The notes: a model not told the origin generated them from the sequence alone. Counted from the stretch's first letter, positions 8,729-17,422 are shown. The stretch: 64,000 nucleotides of DNA from Neolewinella marina (GCF_002631205.1 NZ_PDLO01000001.1:930001-994000), one strand, 5' to 3'. Numbers and translations are program-made.

Positions 8729-10489
8729 TTAGAGGGGGTCAGCCGGTGCCGGCCGCAGGGCGTTGAACCTTACGTTCGGTGCCAGGGAAGTGGCCAGGTA
8801 CTCCAGGTGGTTGGCCACCACGAGCCGGTCGAAGGGCGAGTATAAGAAAATCATCGGCTGATTGGCGTAAATGATTTCCTGGAACCGCCGGTAGAGGGGA
8901 TCCCGTTCCCGGGGATCGATGGTGTGGGCGATGCGATCGATGAGGCGGTCGGCCTCGGCGTTGCGGAAATTGGCGCGGTTCGTTCCACTGGGCGGAACGG
9001 AGGTGGACGACCACACCTGGGAGAAATCGTCCGGGGTTGGTTCAAAGCCCTGTCCGTAGAAGGAGGCGGTGAAATTCCCGGTGGATACCTCCCGGAGCAG
9101 CGCCCGGGGTTCCTGCTTGATCACGTGGATCTCAATGCCCACCCGGGCAGCCGACTGGGCCACCTGAATGGAGACCGCCTCACTGGTGGGTGAAGGGAAG
9201 GAGAGCAGGTCAAAACTCAGCTCCCGCCGTTCGCCTTCAATGACCTGGTCCACTACCCCGTTGCCGTTGGTGTCCCGCCAGCCCGCCTGTTGCAGCAGCT
9301 CGCGGGCCCGCTCCTCATCGTAGGGGATGCCGGGCAGGTCGCGGTGGTAGTAATCCTTCAGGGGCAGCACTGGCCCGATGACTCGCTCCGCCAGCCCGGG
9401 CAGCAGCTGATCGATGATCTGATCGACATTGACGACGTGCGCCAGTGCCCGGCGGGTAAGGGAATCGGCCAGCAGGGGGTCGGCCTGATTCAGCAGGATG
9501 CTGTAGTACTTGAAGCTGGGCACCGTGACGAATTCGAAGAATTCCTGGAGGTACTGCTCCTCCCGCAGTTCCTGGAACTGTTCGATGGGCATATCTACCA
9601 CCACGTCCACCAGCCGGTCCCTCAGGGCATTCGCCGTAGTGGTATTGTCCAGGATGACGTGGAAGGTAAGGGCCTTCGGGTAAGCCGCCAGCCAGGGCTC
9701 GGTGCGGTCGTCGGCCCAGTATTCCGGCCGCTTCTCGAGCCGCAAGCGCTCTCCGGCTTCCCAGGAGACCAACCGGTAGGGGCCACTGCCCACGATCCGG
9801 TCCGGCTCGTAGGCCAGCGCGGGATCATTGAAGTGGTCCGCGAATCGTTTCAGCGGTCCATCCCCTTCCGCCAGGCGGGCGGCAACTGCGACGTCGGTCA
9901 GTTCGACCAGGGGGACACCGCGCAGCAGCCCTTTCGGATCGTAGGCGTATTCGGGATAGACGTACAGGTCGCCAATGGCCTGGGCGGCCAGCAGGTAGGG
10001 CTCCCGGGTGACGACCGCAAACGCCCGCGGATCGTCGGCCGCCACTTCCACGTCCCGGATCATGCTGTAGTAAGGACGGTATGGGCCGGCCTCCACCAGG
10101 GGGTTGAGCAAGGCCTTCAGGCTGAAGACCACGTCCGAGGCCAGCACCGGCTCCCCGTTCGGCCAACGTGCCGTACTGTCGATCCGGTATCGGTACGACA
10201 GGCCGCCGTCGGCCAGGGTTTCGATCTCCGGCAGTGAAGCCAGCAGGGGCTGCAATTCAAAAGTCTTGGGGTCCTGGGCGTTGAGGGTCTGGAAGATTTG
10301 CTCGCCCACGTAGCGGGAGATGCTCTGGACGGACAGGATCGGGTTCAGGCCCACGGGCTCCGCCTTCAGGACGATCCGTACTTCCTGGCCCACCGAGGAG
10401 GACAGGGCTTGGCCGGACGGCTCGGCACCTCCGGAACAGGATGCGATGGTGCTCAGTACGATTACGATACTCAGCAAATGCCATTTCAT
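8729..10489 (-). CDS. ABC-type peptide-binding lipoprotein (SBP family 5)
   Basis: 586 residues. The signal peptide ends in a lipobox (STIASC), so the protein should be lipid-anchored. The body has the family 5 solute-binding fold, as in DppA and OppA: VRIVLKAEPVGLNPI near the N terminus, EPWLAAYPKALTFHVILDN in the middle, and DYYHRDLPGIPYDEERARELLQ toward the end. These proteins capture oligopeptides, dipeptides or nickel for an ABC importer. No permease or ATPase genes are nearby, so the partner, if any, lies elsewhere. The next gene downstream (9 bases) is the exported TonB-domain protein. Confidence 0.9.
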   Translation of the reverse strand: MKWHLLSIVIVLSTIASCSGGAEPSGQALSSSVGQEVRIVLKAEPVGLNPILSVQSISRYVGEQIFQTLNAQDPKTFELQPLLASLPEIETLADGGLSYRYRIDSTARWPNGEPVLASDVVFSLKALLNPLVEAGPYRPYYSMIRDVEVAADDPRAFAVVTREPYLLAAQAIGDLYVYPEYAYDPKGLLRGVPLVELTDVAVAARLAEGDGPLKRFADHFNDPALAYEPDRIVGSGPYRLVSWEAGERLRLEKRPEYWADDRTEPWLAAYPKALTFHVILDNTTTANALRDRLVDVVVDMPIEQFQELREEQYLQEFFEFVTVPSFKYYSILLNQADPLLADSLTRRALAHVVNVDQIIDQLLPGLAERVIGPVLPLKDYYHRDLPGIPYDEERARELLQQAGWRDTNGNGVVDQVIEGERRELSFDLLSFPSPTSEAVSIQVAQSAARVGIEIHVIKQEPRALLREVSTGNFTASFYGQGFEPTPDDFSQVWSSTSVPPSGTNRANFRNAEADRLIDRIAHTIDPRERDPLYRRFQEIIYANQPMIFLYSPFDRLVVANHLEYLATSLAPNVRFNALRPAPADPL

Positions 10490-10526
10490 GGAAGGAAGGT
10501 CGATAGCACAGGGAAATAGGTGTACG

Positions 10527-10534
10527 CAAAGGTA
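10527..10534 (-). promoter_or_regulatory. TAnnTTTG -7 box for the peptide-binding lipoprotein operon
   Basis: TACCTTTG on the minus strand is 37 bases upstream of the ATG at 10489. The -33 region is not well matched. Confidence 0.35.
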
Positions 10535-10648
10535 CCCAAATCCAAGCGATCCCCTGATCCGGCCACCGGAAAATCAGTAGCAGACGGCAAACCCGGTGAT
10601 CAACCAAATAAAGTTCCGCACCCGCGAGCTTGCTCCCGGAAATGTCCG

Positions 10649-11434
10649 CTAAGGCCGGTCCCGGGCGTATTCCAGGGGTCGGTCATTGGCCAGCAGGTAC
10701 CGCAGGGCCCCGGCGATATGCGCCACGAAGGCCGGTTCCTGGTAGCTGGCTTCCGTATGCCCCAACCCGGTATAGAACATGCGGCCGTTGTGAAAGGGCT
10801 TGTACCAGGCAATGGGGTGGCGGTCGCCGTTGGTCCCTCCGGAGTAGGTGCTCTCGTCGAGCAACATGACCACCTGCAGGTCTTCCTGGATCGACTTGTA
10901 GTTGTACCATTCGTCGCTCCGGGTCCAGGCCTTCGGCAAATGGGCGGTGGAGGGGTGATCGGCCTCGATCACGCGGAGGGTGGCTTCCGGTGTTCCCCGG
11001 GGATGGCCGGAGAAATAGGCTCCTACCAGGGAATTGTACCAGGGCCAGTCGTATTCGGTATCGGCGGCGGCGTGGATGCCCAGCCAGTTCCCGCCGGCCT
11101 CGAGGTACCGCTCCAGCTCACGCTGCTGCCCGGCATCCAGGATGTCGCCGGTGGTGCTGAGGAAAACCACCACCCGGTAGCGGGAAAGGTCTTCCTGGTT
11201 GAAGACCGTGGCGTCCTCGCTGAAGTCGACCTGAAAGTCGTGCTCAGCGGCCAGTCGCCGGAACATTTCCTGGCCGGCGGGAATGGAGGAGTGCCGGAAT
11301 CCGGCCGTCTTGGAAAAGACCAGCAATCGCGTGGTGTCGGTCGCGCCGGCACATCCGTAAACCAGGAACAGCAGGACGCCGACGATGAAAATCACGGCGG
11401 AGGGCTGGAGGGGCGACGACGAATGATTGGTCAT
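10649..11434 (-). CDS. ThuA-domain lipoprotein
   Basis: 261 residues. The N-terminal hydrophobic segment (VIFIVGVLLFLVYGC) ends in a likely lipobox at Cys28. The rest is a ThuA-like, glutamine amidotransferase-like fold: RLLVFSKTAGFRHSSI at the start, LERYLEAGGNWLGIHAAADT in the middle, then HPIAWYKPFHNGRMFYTGLG. ThuA was first linked to trehalose/disaccharide use. Bacteroidota carry many paralogues, often in sugar-degradation loci, mostly without proven activity. It stands alone here, with about 160 non-coding bases before the next gene downstream. Confidence 0.88.
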   Translation of the reverse strand: MTNHSSSPLQPSAVIFIVGVLLFLVYGCAGATDTTRLLVFSKTAGFRHSSIPAGQEMFRRLAAEHDFQVDFSEDATVFNQEDLSRYRVVVFLSTTGDILDAGQQRELERYLEAGGNWLGIHAAADTEYDWPWYNSLVGAYFSGHPRGTPEATLRVIEADHPSTAHLPKAWTRSDEWYNYKSIQEDLQVVMLLDESTYSGGTNGDRHPIAWYKPFHNGRMFYTGLGHTEASYQEPAFVAHIAGALRYLLANDRPLEYARDRP

Positions 11435-11610
11435 GAGTAACGCGGTGGGGAAAAGTTAGAGACGACACCAACGGCGGATTTGCTGGTCGGGCATAATATT
11501 CTACTTTATCCCCAATGCGCCAACATTTACCTTGATTTAATATAAAATTTACCTGCTTTATTTTTTATCCGGCTGACAATCACCGCAATCGGCCGCTGCC
11601 AATACAAGCT

Positions 11611-11640
11611 GGGCGGTACCGAATTCCTTCGGTACCGCCC
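11611..11640 (-). terminator. Long perfect hairpin after the RlpA/SPOR gene
   Basis: GGGCGGTACCGAA (11611-11623) and TTCGGTACCGCCC (11628-11640) form a perfect 13-bp stem with a 4-base loop, 26 bases past the stop codon of the minus-strand gene. There is no U-tract on either strand, so it may stabilise the 3' end rather than be a classic intrinsic terminator. The remaining gap 11435-11610 is AT-rich and holds nothing else that I can assign. Confidence 0.5.
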
Positions 11641-11665
11641 AGGCAATTGATCCGTTTGGTGGACC

Positions 11666-12661
11666 TTACTTCTTCGCGACGATGCCGCTGAGGTTGTATT
11701 CCTCCTGCAAGGACTTGGCCGCATCCTGGGCCTCGGTTACGTTGGCGTAGGAACCCAGGTAGACCCGGTTGATTACCTGACCATCGTCCTTGGTGAAGCT
11801 GCGGTAGTACACGTCCGTGAGTCCCTGTTCCTTCAGTTCGCTGATCCGGCGAAGGGCGTAGGCTTCGTTGGTGTAGGCGGCCAACTGCACGGCGTAGTCT
11901 CCGGCGGCCGTCTGGGGGGCTGCGGCGGCGGGTACCGCGGGTGCCGCGTCAACTCCTCGGGCCTGCTGGCTGCCGGGCACGGTGGGCTGCGGCGGGGTGA
12001 CGGGGTAGCGGTTGTAGGTTTCGGGAGCAGCGGCCAGGGCGGGCTCGGCCGGGATGGGTTGGGGTTGCACTTCCCGCGAGATCACGCTGGGGCGCGGCAG
12101 CTCGGGGGCGGCCGTGACCGGATTGGGCTTGGGAGCTACCACTCCGGTGTTGGCTACTGCCGGGGCACCGCTGCCACCCTGGGGGGCGGCCACGGCCACA
12201 CTGGTCGGCGGCTGGGGGTTCCAGTTGCTGAAGCCGTTGCGCTCGAGGCGTACGGCGGAGCGGTTGACGATGCCCAGCTTTTCCGCCGCCACCTTGCTGA
12301 GGGTGATGAGGCAGTCGTCGCACTCGCGACCGCGGTCGGTAACGCGGACGACCACCGAACGGCCGTTTTCGGTATTGGTTACCCGCAGCAGGGTACCCAG
12401 GGGAAGGGCGGCGTGGCTGCCCGTCATTTCACTGGGCTGGTAGGTTTCACCCGAGGCGGTGGGGGTGCCGTCGGCGCTGGGGTCGTACACACCGGCCAGT
12501 CCGTCCTGCTGGGGCTGCACCCCCTGCTCGTACTGCTGGGGATCCAGCTGGACTTCCTTGGGGTGGGCCGGGGCGGGACGGGCCTTGTCGTTCCACTCAA
12601 AGCTCTGGGCACCGAGGGAAGCGGCGGTAAGGACAAGGCTTAAAGAGAGTAGGCGTTTCAT
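11666..12661 (-). CDS. RlpA-like double-psi beta-barrel protein with C-terminal SPOR domain
   Basis: 331 residues from ATG 12661 (MKRLLSLSLVLTAASLGAQ, signal peptide). Residues about 48-140 form the RlpA barrel (LAGVYDPSADGTPTASGETY, ALPLGTLLRVTNTENGRSVV, VRVTDRGREC). Residues about 150-250 are a Pro/Ala-rich linker. The last 75 residues are a SPOR domain (GDYAVQLAAYTNEAYALRRI, YRSFTKDDGQVINRVYLGSY). RlpA proteins are septal; the enterobacterial and pseudomonad forms are lipoproteins and the latter is a lytic transglycosylase acting on denuded glycan, which SPOR domains bind. This one has no lipobox and is presumably a soluble periplasmic protein. Confidence 0.88.
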   Translation of the reverse strand: MKRLLSLSLVLTAASLGAQSFEWNDKARPAPAHPKEVQLDPQQYEQGVQPQQDGLAGVYDPSADGTPTASGETYQPSEMTGSHAALPLGTLLRVTNTENGRSVVVRVTDRGRECDDCLITLSKVAAEKLGIVNRSAVRLERNGFSNWNPQPPTSVAVAAPQGGSGAPAVANTGVVAPKPNPVTAAPELPRPSVISREVQPQPIPAEPALAAAPETYNRYPVTPPQPTVPGSQQARGVDAAPAVPAAAAPQTAAGDYAVQLAAYTNEAYALRRISELKEQGLTDVYYRSFTKDDGQVINRVYLGSYANVTEAQDAAKSLQEEYNLSGIVAKK

Positions 12662-12723
12662 GTATAGGGTACGGTTGGAGCCGGTCAAAAAATCAAGGGT
12701 GGTCGGGGCCTGACCGGCCGGTT

Positions 12724-12758
12724 AAAAAGCTCGGGCACGGGTAACGCCCGAAGAGCTT
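12724..12758 (-). terminator. Rho-independent terminator downstream of the pyrophosphatase gene
   Basis: On the minus strand AAGCTC-TT-CGGGC pairs with GCCCGAGCTT across a 9-base loop, with two unpaired T, and is followed by TTTTTAA. It lies about 100 bases after the pyrophosphatase stop and about 65 bases before the RlpA/SPOR start. It separates the two genes, or acts as an attenuator in the RlpA leader. Confidence 0.6.
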
Positions 12759-12859
12759 AAATCATTGGTACGGCTGAGAAAAATCTCAAGGTACGGGGCA
12801 ATGATAACGGCTGAAACTACAAAATGCTCACTGCCCCAGGGGCTTTGGTGGAACTTTAA

Positions 12860-13495
12860 CTATTGGGGATCGGTACGCCATTTGCGCACCTCCCGCCAGG
12901 CGTAGCTTTCGTCCTCCCAGCGTAGCAGTTCGGTTACGTTGGGGCCCTTGTAGTTGAGGAACCACGTTTCGATGATGCGTTTGGCCGCGTCGTTGCCAAG
13001 GGAGAAATCCAGGAAGTTCTCGACCCCCATGGTGCGCAAACTGGTGTCGGCGGGGATGGCCACGATCTTGGTATCGATCTCCCCGCGGTCCCTCAGCATC
13101 AGGGTCGCGATCGGCAATACCCGCATCCGGGTTCCGGTGGGCTGGCTCTCGCCGATGACCAGCACGTCGAGGGCATCGCCGTCGCCCCCGCGCCGCTCGT
13201 CCACGGCGGTGGAGGGGACGAAGCCGTAATTCCCCGGGTAAGGCAGGAAATTTACAATGCGGTCGGAGCCATCGGCCAGGGTATCATTGGTAAACCCTAT
13301 CCCGCGGTGATACTCGATCTTGTGGTTGGTACCGGCGGGAATCTCGATGACCACGTTCAGGGCCTCCCCGTCGGTGCTGGGCAGGGCGTAGAGGTCCTCG
13401 GCGGGGGGAACCGCCGCCGGGGTGGTTTCCGCAAGGGGCTCCGGATTGTCACAGGCGACCAACAGGAAGAGAAAGAAAACCGGCAAACATCGCAT
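12860..13495 (-). CDS. Family I inorganic pyrophosphatase, exported as a lipoprotein
   Basis: 211 residues. The first 15 form a lipoprotein signal peptide ending LLVAC, followed by an Ala/Pro-rich tether. Residues about 45-205 are a family I pyrophosphatase: VVIEIPAGTNHKIEY, FLPYPGNYGFVP, and the metal-binding signature DGDALDVLVIGE (the usual Pro/Glu after the second Asp is Ala). The enzyme hydrolyses diphosphate with Mg2+. Cytosolic forms pull biosynthesis forward; a membrane-anchored extracytoplasmic copy implies a different job, such as recovering phosphate. It lies 60 bases downstream of the ATP-grasp-like gene, probably in one operon with it and the MtfA-like gene. Confidence 0.9.
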   Translation of the reverse strand: MRCLPVFFLFLLVACDNPEPLAETTPAAVPPAEDLYALPSTDGEALNVVIEIPAGTNHKIEYHRGIGFTNDTLADGSDRIVNFLPYPGNYGFVPSTAVDERRGGDGDALDVLVIGESQPTGTRMRVLPIATLMLRDRGEIDTKIVAIPADTSLRTMGVENFLDFSLGNDAAKRIIETWFLNYKGPNVTELLRWEDESYAWREVRKWRTDPQ

Positions 13496-13555
13496 ACGAA
13501 GAGTGGATTAGGCCCGGTGGGCACCACAAGATTCAGAAAAGTCTTTGATTCAGAG

Positions 13556-14746
13556 CTAAGGTTCGAAATACCCCAGGGTGCCGCCTACCCAGCTCTTGCC
13601 CTTGTTGTACCGCACGCCAATCATTTCGCCCTTCGAAAGGCGGACGAGATTGTTGATGAGCAGGGGCTTGTCGCGGTCCGGCGGCCAGATGTACATCATC
13701 CGCAACTCTACGCGGGCCGGCTCATCCGGCGTCTCCACGACGGGAGCGTAAGTGACTTTTTTCTGCAGGATGAAGTGCTCGGGCTGCTTGATCACCTGCA
13801 GGTCTTCCAGTGTCGGGTGGAGGTTGACGCCGAGGCCGGCGAAGCTGTAAAGGGGTTTGAGCACGTAGTCCGACAGGTTCGTCGGATAGTGGTCCAGGTC
13901 AGAAAGGAAGTGGGTTTCCGGCACGTACGGACTGTCGATGAACGGCAGGCTGTACTTGCTGATGAGAAAGAACCAGTTCGGGTGGCCCGCCCACTCTACC
14001 TCAGCCTCCTCGATGAGGTTGAACCGCCGCACCAGATCGGTGCGGGCCTTCAGTTCGTCAAAGATGACGCGGTTGTAGATCCGCTTGATTTCCGTCCGCT
14101 CCCCGTCGCGGTCGTAGTAGAGTTTGCCACCGTCCAGTTCTACCTCGCTGATGCACACCTCCCGGATCCCGAGCTCGGCGCAGGCCACCACGAAGTCGAT
14201 GCGGGTGGTCTGCCCCTTGGGGTCCACTTCCAGCAGCACCACGTGCCGGGGGTCGTGGCCGGCCAGGATGACGTCGGCGAGCTGCTCGAGGTAACCTTCC
14301 GGCGTACTGCCGTCAAAACGGGCGGAGTAGCCTTCCGGAATCGTGAAGAAGCGGCGGAAGCTGCGGTCGAGCAGGGCCTGGAAGTAGTACAGGGAAGGAA
14401 AGCCCTGCACTTCAATCAGTTGGGGTACCAATTCGCCGTCCGCGTTCCGGCACACGCCAAAGTCCAGCTGCATGAAGAGCGGCCGGTCGTTCTGCCGGGG
14501 AACCCGCTCGCCGGGGGGGATGGCCGCCGCGGCCCGCTCGGCGTAGTCGGGGGCCGTGATCACTTCCAGCACGTCGTCGCAGGCGGCGAGCACGTGTTCG
14601 CGAAAGGCCCGGGGGAAGAAGACGGGCGTCTCGCAGACGTGAAATTTGGGGTCGTGGTTGTACTGCCCCCCCAGCCAGCTGAGCATGGCCTGGTAGGCTT
14701 CGTTGGTGAAGTTTTCGTTGTAATGGCGGCGAATGGCGGGTATCAT
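13556..14746 (-). CDS. Conserved protein resembling permuted ATP-grasp enzymes
   Basis: 396 residues, cytoplasmic, no signal peptide. It begins MIPAIRRHYNENFTNEAY. Segments that look like the nucleotide- and metal-binding parts of glutathionylspermidine-synthase-type (circularly permuted) ATP-grasp folds are LFMQLDFGVCRNADGELVPQ, LIEVQGFPSLYYFQ, the Gly-containing loop DYVLKPLYSFAGLGVNLHP and FILQKKVTYAPVV. I recall this protein as a conserved hypothetical in Bacteroidota. The ATP-grasp assignment is by motif resemblance only, and the substrate is unknown. It lies between an MtfA-like peptidase gene upstream and a lipoprotein pyrophosphatase gene downstream, same strand with short gaps. Confidence 0.65.
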   Translation of the reverse strand: MIPAIRRHYNENFTNEAYQAMLSWLGGQYNHDPKFHVCETPVFFPRAFREHVLAACDDVLEVITAPDYAERAAAAIPPGERVPRQNDRPLFMQLDFGVCRNADGELVPQLIEVQGFPSLYYFQALLDRSFRRFFTIPEGYSARFDGSTPEGYLEQLADVILAGHDPRHVVLLEVDPKGQTTRIDFVVACAELGIREVCISEVELDGGKLYYDRDGERTEIKRIYNRVIFDELKARTDLVRRFNLIEEAEVEWAGHPNWFFLISKYSLPFIDSPYVPETHFLSDLDHYPTNLSDYVLKPLYSFAGLGVNLHPTLEDLQVIKQPEHFILQKKVTYAPVVETPDEPARVELRMMYIWPPDRDKPLLINNLVRLSKGEMIGVRYNKGKSWVGGTLGYFEP

Positions 14747-14783
14747 AGGTTAGGTAACCGCCGCTGCCAGCACTTGTTTGTTG

Positions 14784-15626
14784 CTATTCGCGCAGTACAG
14801 GCACCGGGTCTTCCTGGTCTACGGTCCCTACCCCGCCGTCGTGGTCCAGGTCCTGGTGGAAGATGCGCTCCATCAGGGAGAACAGCTCGGGGTGCTTCTG
14901 GGCGAAAGCGGCCGGACGGTTGAAAAAATATTCCGCGGCCACGGCGAAAAATTCGGCCTTGTTCGTCAGGGCGTAGTCGTCGATGTCCGAATTTCCCTGC
15001 TGGATGGCCGCCATTTCCGACCGCATCATCTCCATCCAGGGAATGAGGTACTGCTTGTCCAGGAAGTAATCCGGGATACCGTCGGTATCCCCGTCGGCCT
15101 TGTCGAGCAGGTGGGTGAATTCGTGGATGCCGGTGTTGTTACGGCCCGACTGCTCAAAGCCCGTGCGCAGGGCCTGCTTCGACAGCAGTAGCTTGCCGTT
15201 CAGGTAGCCGCCGCCGACCATCCCCTCGATGTTGCGCCCCGCCCCCTCGGTATCGAAGGTCTCGGCGTTGAAGGTATTGGAGTACAGCAGGACCTCCCGC
15301 AGCTTGGGATACTGGTTCCAGTCGTCGAAACCGAAGGTCGGGATGATCCCGCTGGCGGCGACCAGCACCCGGTCGAGTTCGGTCACCTCGGTATCGATGC
15401 CGGTGATCTTTACCCGCTGGAAGAAGTAGCGCATCCGCTCCTGGAAGCGTTCCTTTTCCTTGCGGTCGAGGGTCTTGTAGAAGGTGACCTTGTTGCGCAG
15501 CAGGCGCCGCCACTGCTTGCGGAATTCCGGCAACGGACCGAGGGGTTCGTCGCGGAACAGATAGTACAGCAATCCGCCGGCGAGGGCGATCACGATCAGG
15601 GCAACAACGGTGGCGGATACGGCCAT
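14784..15626 (-). CDS. MtfA-like zinc metallopeptidase with membrane anchor
   Basis: 280 residues. One N-terminal membrane segment (about 4-24, SATVVALIVIALAGGLLYYLF) is followed by the MtfA domain. The zinc site is the HExxH at His168-His172 (IHEFTHLLDKADG) with the gluzincin-type third ligand in ALTNKAEFFAVAAEYFF. In E. coli MtfA titrates the Mlc repressor and has aminopeptidase activity; the Bacteroidota role is not known. The membrane anchor is not part of the E. coli protein. It is the first gene of a probable three-gene operon with the ATP-grasp-like protein and the lipoprotein pyrophosphatase. Confidence 0.88.
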   Translation of the reverse strand: MAVSATVVALIVIALAGGLLYYLFRDEPLGPLPEFRKQWRRLLRNKVTFYKTLDRKEKERFQERMRYFFQRVKITGIDTEVTELDRVLVAASGIIPTFGFDDWNQYPKLREVLLYSNTFNAETFDTEGAGRNIEGMVGGGYLNGKLLLSKQALRTGFEQSGRNNTGIHEFTHLLDKADGDTDGIPDYFLDKQYLIPWMEMMRSEMAAIQQGNSDIDDYALTNKAEFFAVAAEYFFNRPAAFAQKHPELFSLMERIFHQDLDHDGGVGTVDQEDPVPVLRE

Positions 15627-15758
15627 AAACTTCAGGATTTCGGGGCGGGCGCGCAGGTGCGGCGTAACTCCCTAAATGCCGTGGCGGGGGGCAAATGTTC
15701 GATAGGCGTAGCATGCCCCCCCGCGGACAAACTCATCCACCACCCGTTATCTTGCGGC

Positions 15759-16991
15759 ATGAATGTACTCGACCGTTTCCTCCGTTACGTGAGGGTAGAC
15801 ACCCAGTCGGACCCCCACTCCCCCACCCAGCCCTCCACCCGCAAGCAAATGGACCTCGGGCGGATGCTGGTCGAAGAACTCCACGCCCTGGGCGTCGCCG
15901 ATGCGGAACTCGACCCCCACGGCTACGTCTACGCCACCCTGCCGGCCACCCCCGGCCAGGAAGGTCGCCCGGTAATCTGCTTCTGCTCCCACATGGATAC
16001 CAGTCCGGACGCCAGCGGCACCAACGTGAAGCCCATCGTCCATCGCAACTACCAGGGGCAGGACCTGGTGCTGCCCGACGACAAAAAGGTGGTCCTGCGG
16101 GCCGACGACCTGGAGGGACTGCGGGCCAACATCGGCCACGACATCGTCACCGCCAGCGGCACTACCCTGCTGGGGGCCGACAACAAGGCCGGAATTGCCG
16201 CCATTATGGCGGCCGTGGAGCACCTGCTGGCCCACCCGGAAATCCCCCACGGAAAGATTCGCATCCTCTTTACCCCGGACGAGGAGATCGGCCGCGGCGT
16301 CAACGCGGTGGATATGGATAAGCTCGGGGCCGACTTCGGCTACACCATCGACGGAGAAACCCGCGGCAGCATGGAGGACGAAACCTTCAGCGCCGATGCC
16401 GCCACGGTGACCATCGCCGGAGTATCCGCCCACCCGGGTTTTGCCAAGGGCAAGCTGGAAAATGCGGTCAAGATCGCCGCCGACATCGTGGCCGCCCTGC
16501 CCAAAAGGGGATTGAGCCCGGAAACCACCAGCGACCGGGAGGGCTTCATCCATCCGGTAGAAATTACCGGCAAGGCGGAAAGCGCCCAGATCGACTTCAT
16601 CCTCCGCGACTTCGAGACCGACCAGCTGGCCGACCACGCCGCCGTACTGGAGTCCATCCTGGCCGACGTCCGCCAGCGGTACCCCAACAGCTTTATCCAC
16701 CTGGAGGTGACGGAGCAATACCGCAACATGAAAGAAGTGCTGGACCACCACCCCCGGGTGACCGCCCTGGCCGAAGCCGCTATTCAGTCCGTCGGCCTCA
16801 CGCCCCGCCGCGCCCACATCCGGGGGGGTACCGATGGTTCCCGCCTGAGCTTTATGGGCCTGCCCTGCCCCAACCTGTTTGCCGGGGAGCACGCCTTTCA
16901 CTCCCGCTACGAGTGGGCCAGCGTATACGAGATGCAAAAGTCGGCGGAAGTCATCGTCGCCATTAGCCACCTGAACACCACCGAGGTATGA
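15759..16991 (+). CDS. pepT: Peptidase T (tripeptide aminopeptidase)
   Basis: 410 residues from ATG 15759 (MNVLDRFLRYVRVDTQSD). M20 family metal ligands are visible: CFCSHMDTSPD, the bridging Asp in LLGADNKAG, the catalytic/ligand Glu pair in LFTPDEEIGRG, and the late His ligand in LFAGEHAFHSRYEW. The dimerisation domain lies at about 210-320. The length equals that of characterised PepT proteins (about 408). It releases the N-terminal residue of tripeptides in the cytoplasm. A short box TATCTTG sits 4 bases before the ATG, suggesting little or no leader. The next gene overlaps by 4 bases (ATGA). Confidence 0.95.
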   Translation: MNVLDRFLRYVRVDTQSDPHSPTQPSTRKQMDLGRMLVEELHALGVADAELDPHGYVYATLPATPGQEGRPVICFCSHMDTSPDASGTNVKPIVHRNYQGQDLVLPDDKKVVLRADDLEGLRANIGHDIVTASGTTLLGADNKAGIAAIMAAVEHLLAHPEIPHGKIRILFTPDEEIGRGVNAVDMDKLGADFGYTIDGETRGSMEDETFSADAATVTIAGVSAHPGFAKGKLENAVKIAADIVAALPKRGLSPETTSDREGFIHPVEITGKAESAQIDFILRDFETDQLADHAAVLESILADVRQRYPNSFIHLEVTEQYRNMKEVLDHHPRVTALAEAAIQSVGLTPRRAHIRGGTDGSRLSFMGLPCPNLFAGEHAFHSRYEWASVYEMQKSAEVIVAISHLNTTEV

Positions 16992-17422
16992 GCGCCATCT
17001 GGAAGACCACCCCAACCCTCGAGGGGATGAACGCCCTGAGCCGGGATACCCTGGGCGACAACCTGGGCATTCGCTTCGTGGAAGCGGGCGACGATTACCT
17101 GGTGGCCGAGATGCCCGTGGATGGGCGCACCGTCCAGCCCTTCCGGCTGCTGCACGGCGGGGCTTCCGTGGCCCTGGCCGAAACCCTCGGCAGCGTGGCC
17201 GGGATGCTGACGCTGGCCGACCCCGACCAGTACGGGGTGGTGGGCGTGGACATCAACGCCACCCACCTGCGCAGCGTATGGGAAGGCGATACCGTGAGGG
17301 GCACGGTACGCCCGGTGCGGGTCGGGAATACGGTGCAAAGTTGGCAGATCGACATCACCGATGGCCGCGGTCGGCTGGCCTGTTCCTCACGATTGACCTG
17401 CCAGGTGGTAAAAAGAAGATAA
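16988..17422 (+). CDS. Hotdog-fold acyl-CoA thioesterase, YdiI/MenI type
   Basis: 144 residues. The ATG overlaps the pepT stop (ATGA), so translation is coupled. Layout and motifs follow the E. coli YdiI/EntH thioesterases: an N-terminal MSAIWKTTPTLEGMNAL, the GDDYLVAEMPVDGRT strand, then QPFRLLHGGASVALAETLGS with the catalytic Glu, VDINATHLRSV, and a C-terminal SWQIDITDGRGRL. In menaquinone makers this enzyme hydrolyses 1,4-dihydroxy-2-naphthoyl-CoA (MenI), a reasonable guess for a menaquinone-using Bacteroidota, but no men genes are adjacent. Confidence 0.88.
   Translation: MSAIWKTTPTLEGMNALSRDTLGDNLGIRFVEAGDDYLVAEMPVDGRTVQPFRLLHGGASVALAETLGSVAGMLTLADPDQYGVVGVDINATHLRSVWEGDTVRGTVRPVRVGNTVQSWQIDITDGRGRLACSSRLTCQVVKRR

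Noticed and set aside
13307-14923. Plus-strand frame of 538 codons across the pyrophosphatase and ATP-grasp-like genes
   Set aside because: It spans two convincing opposite-strand genes and their gap without any domain signal.
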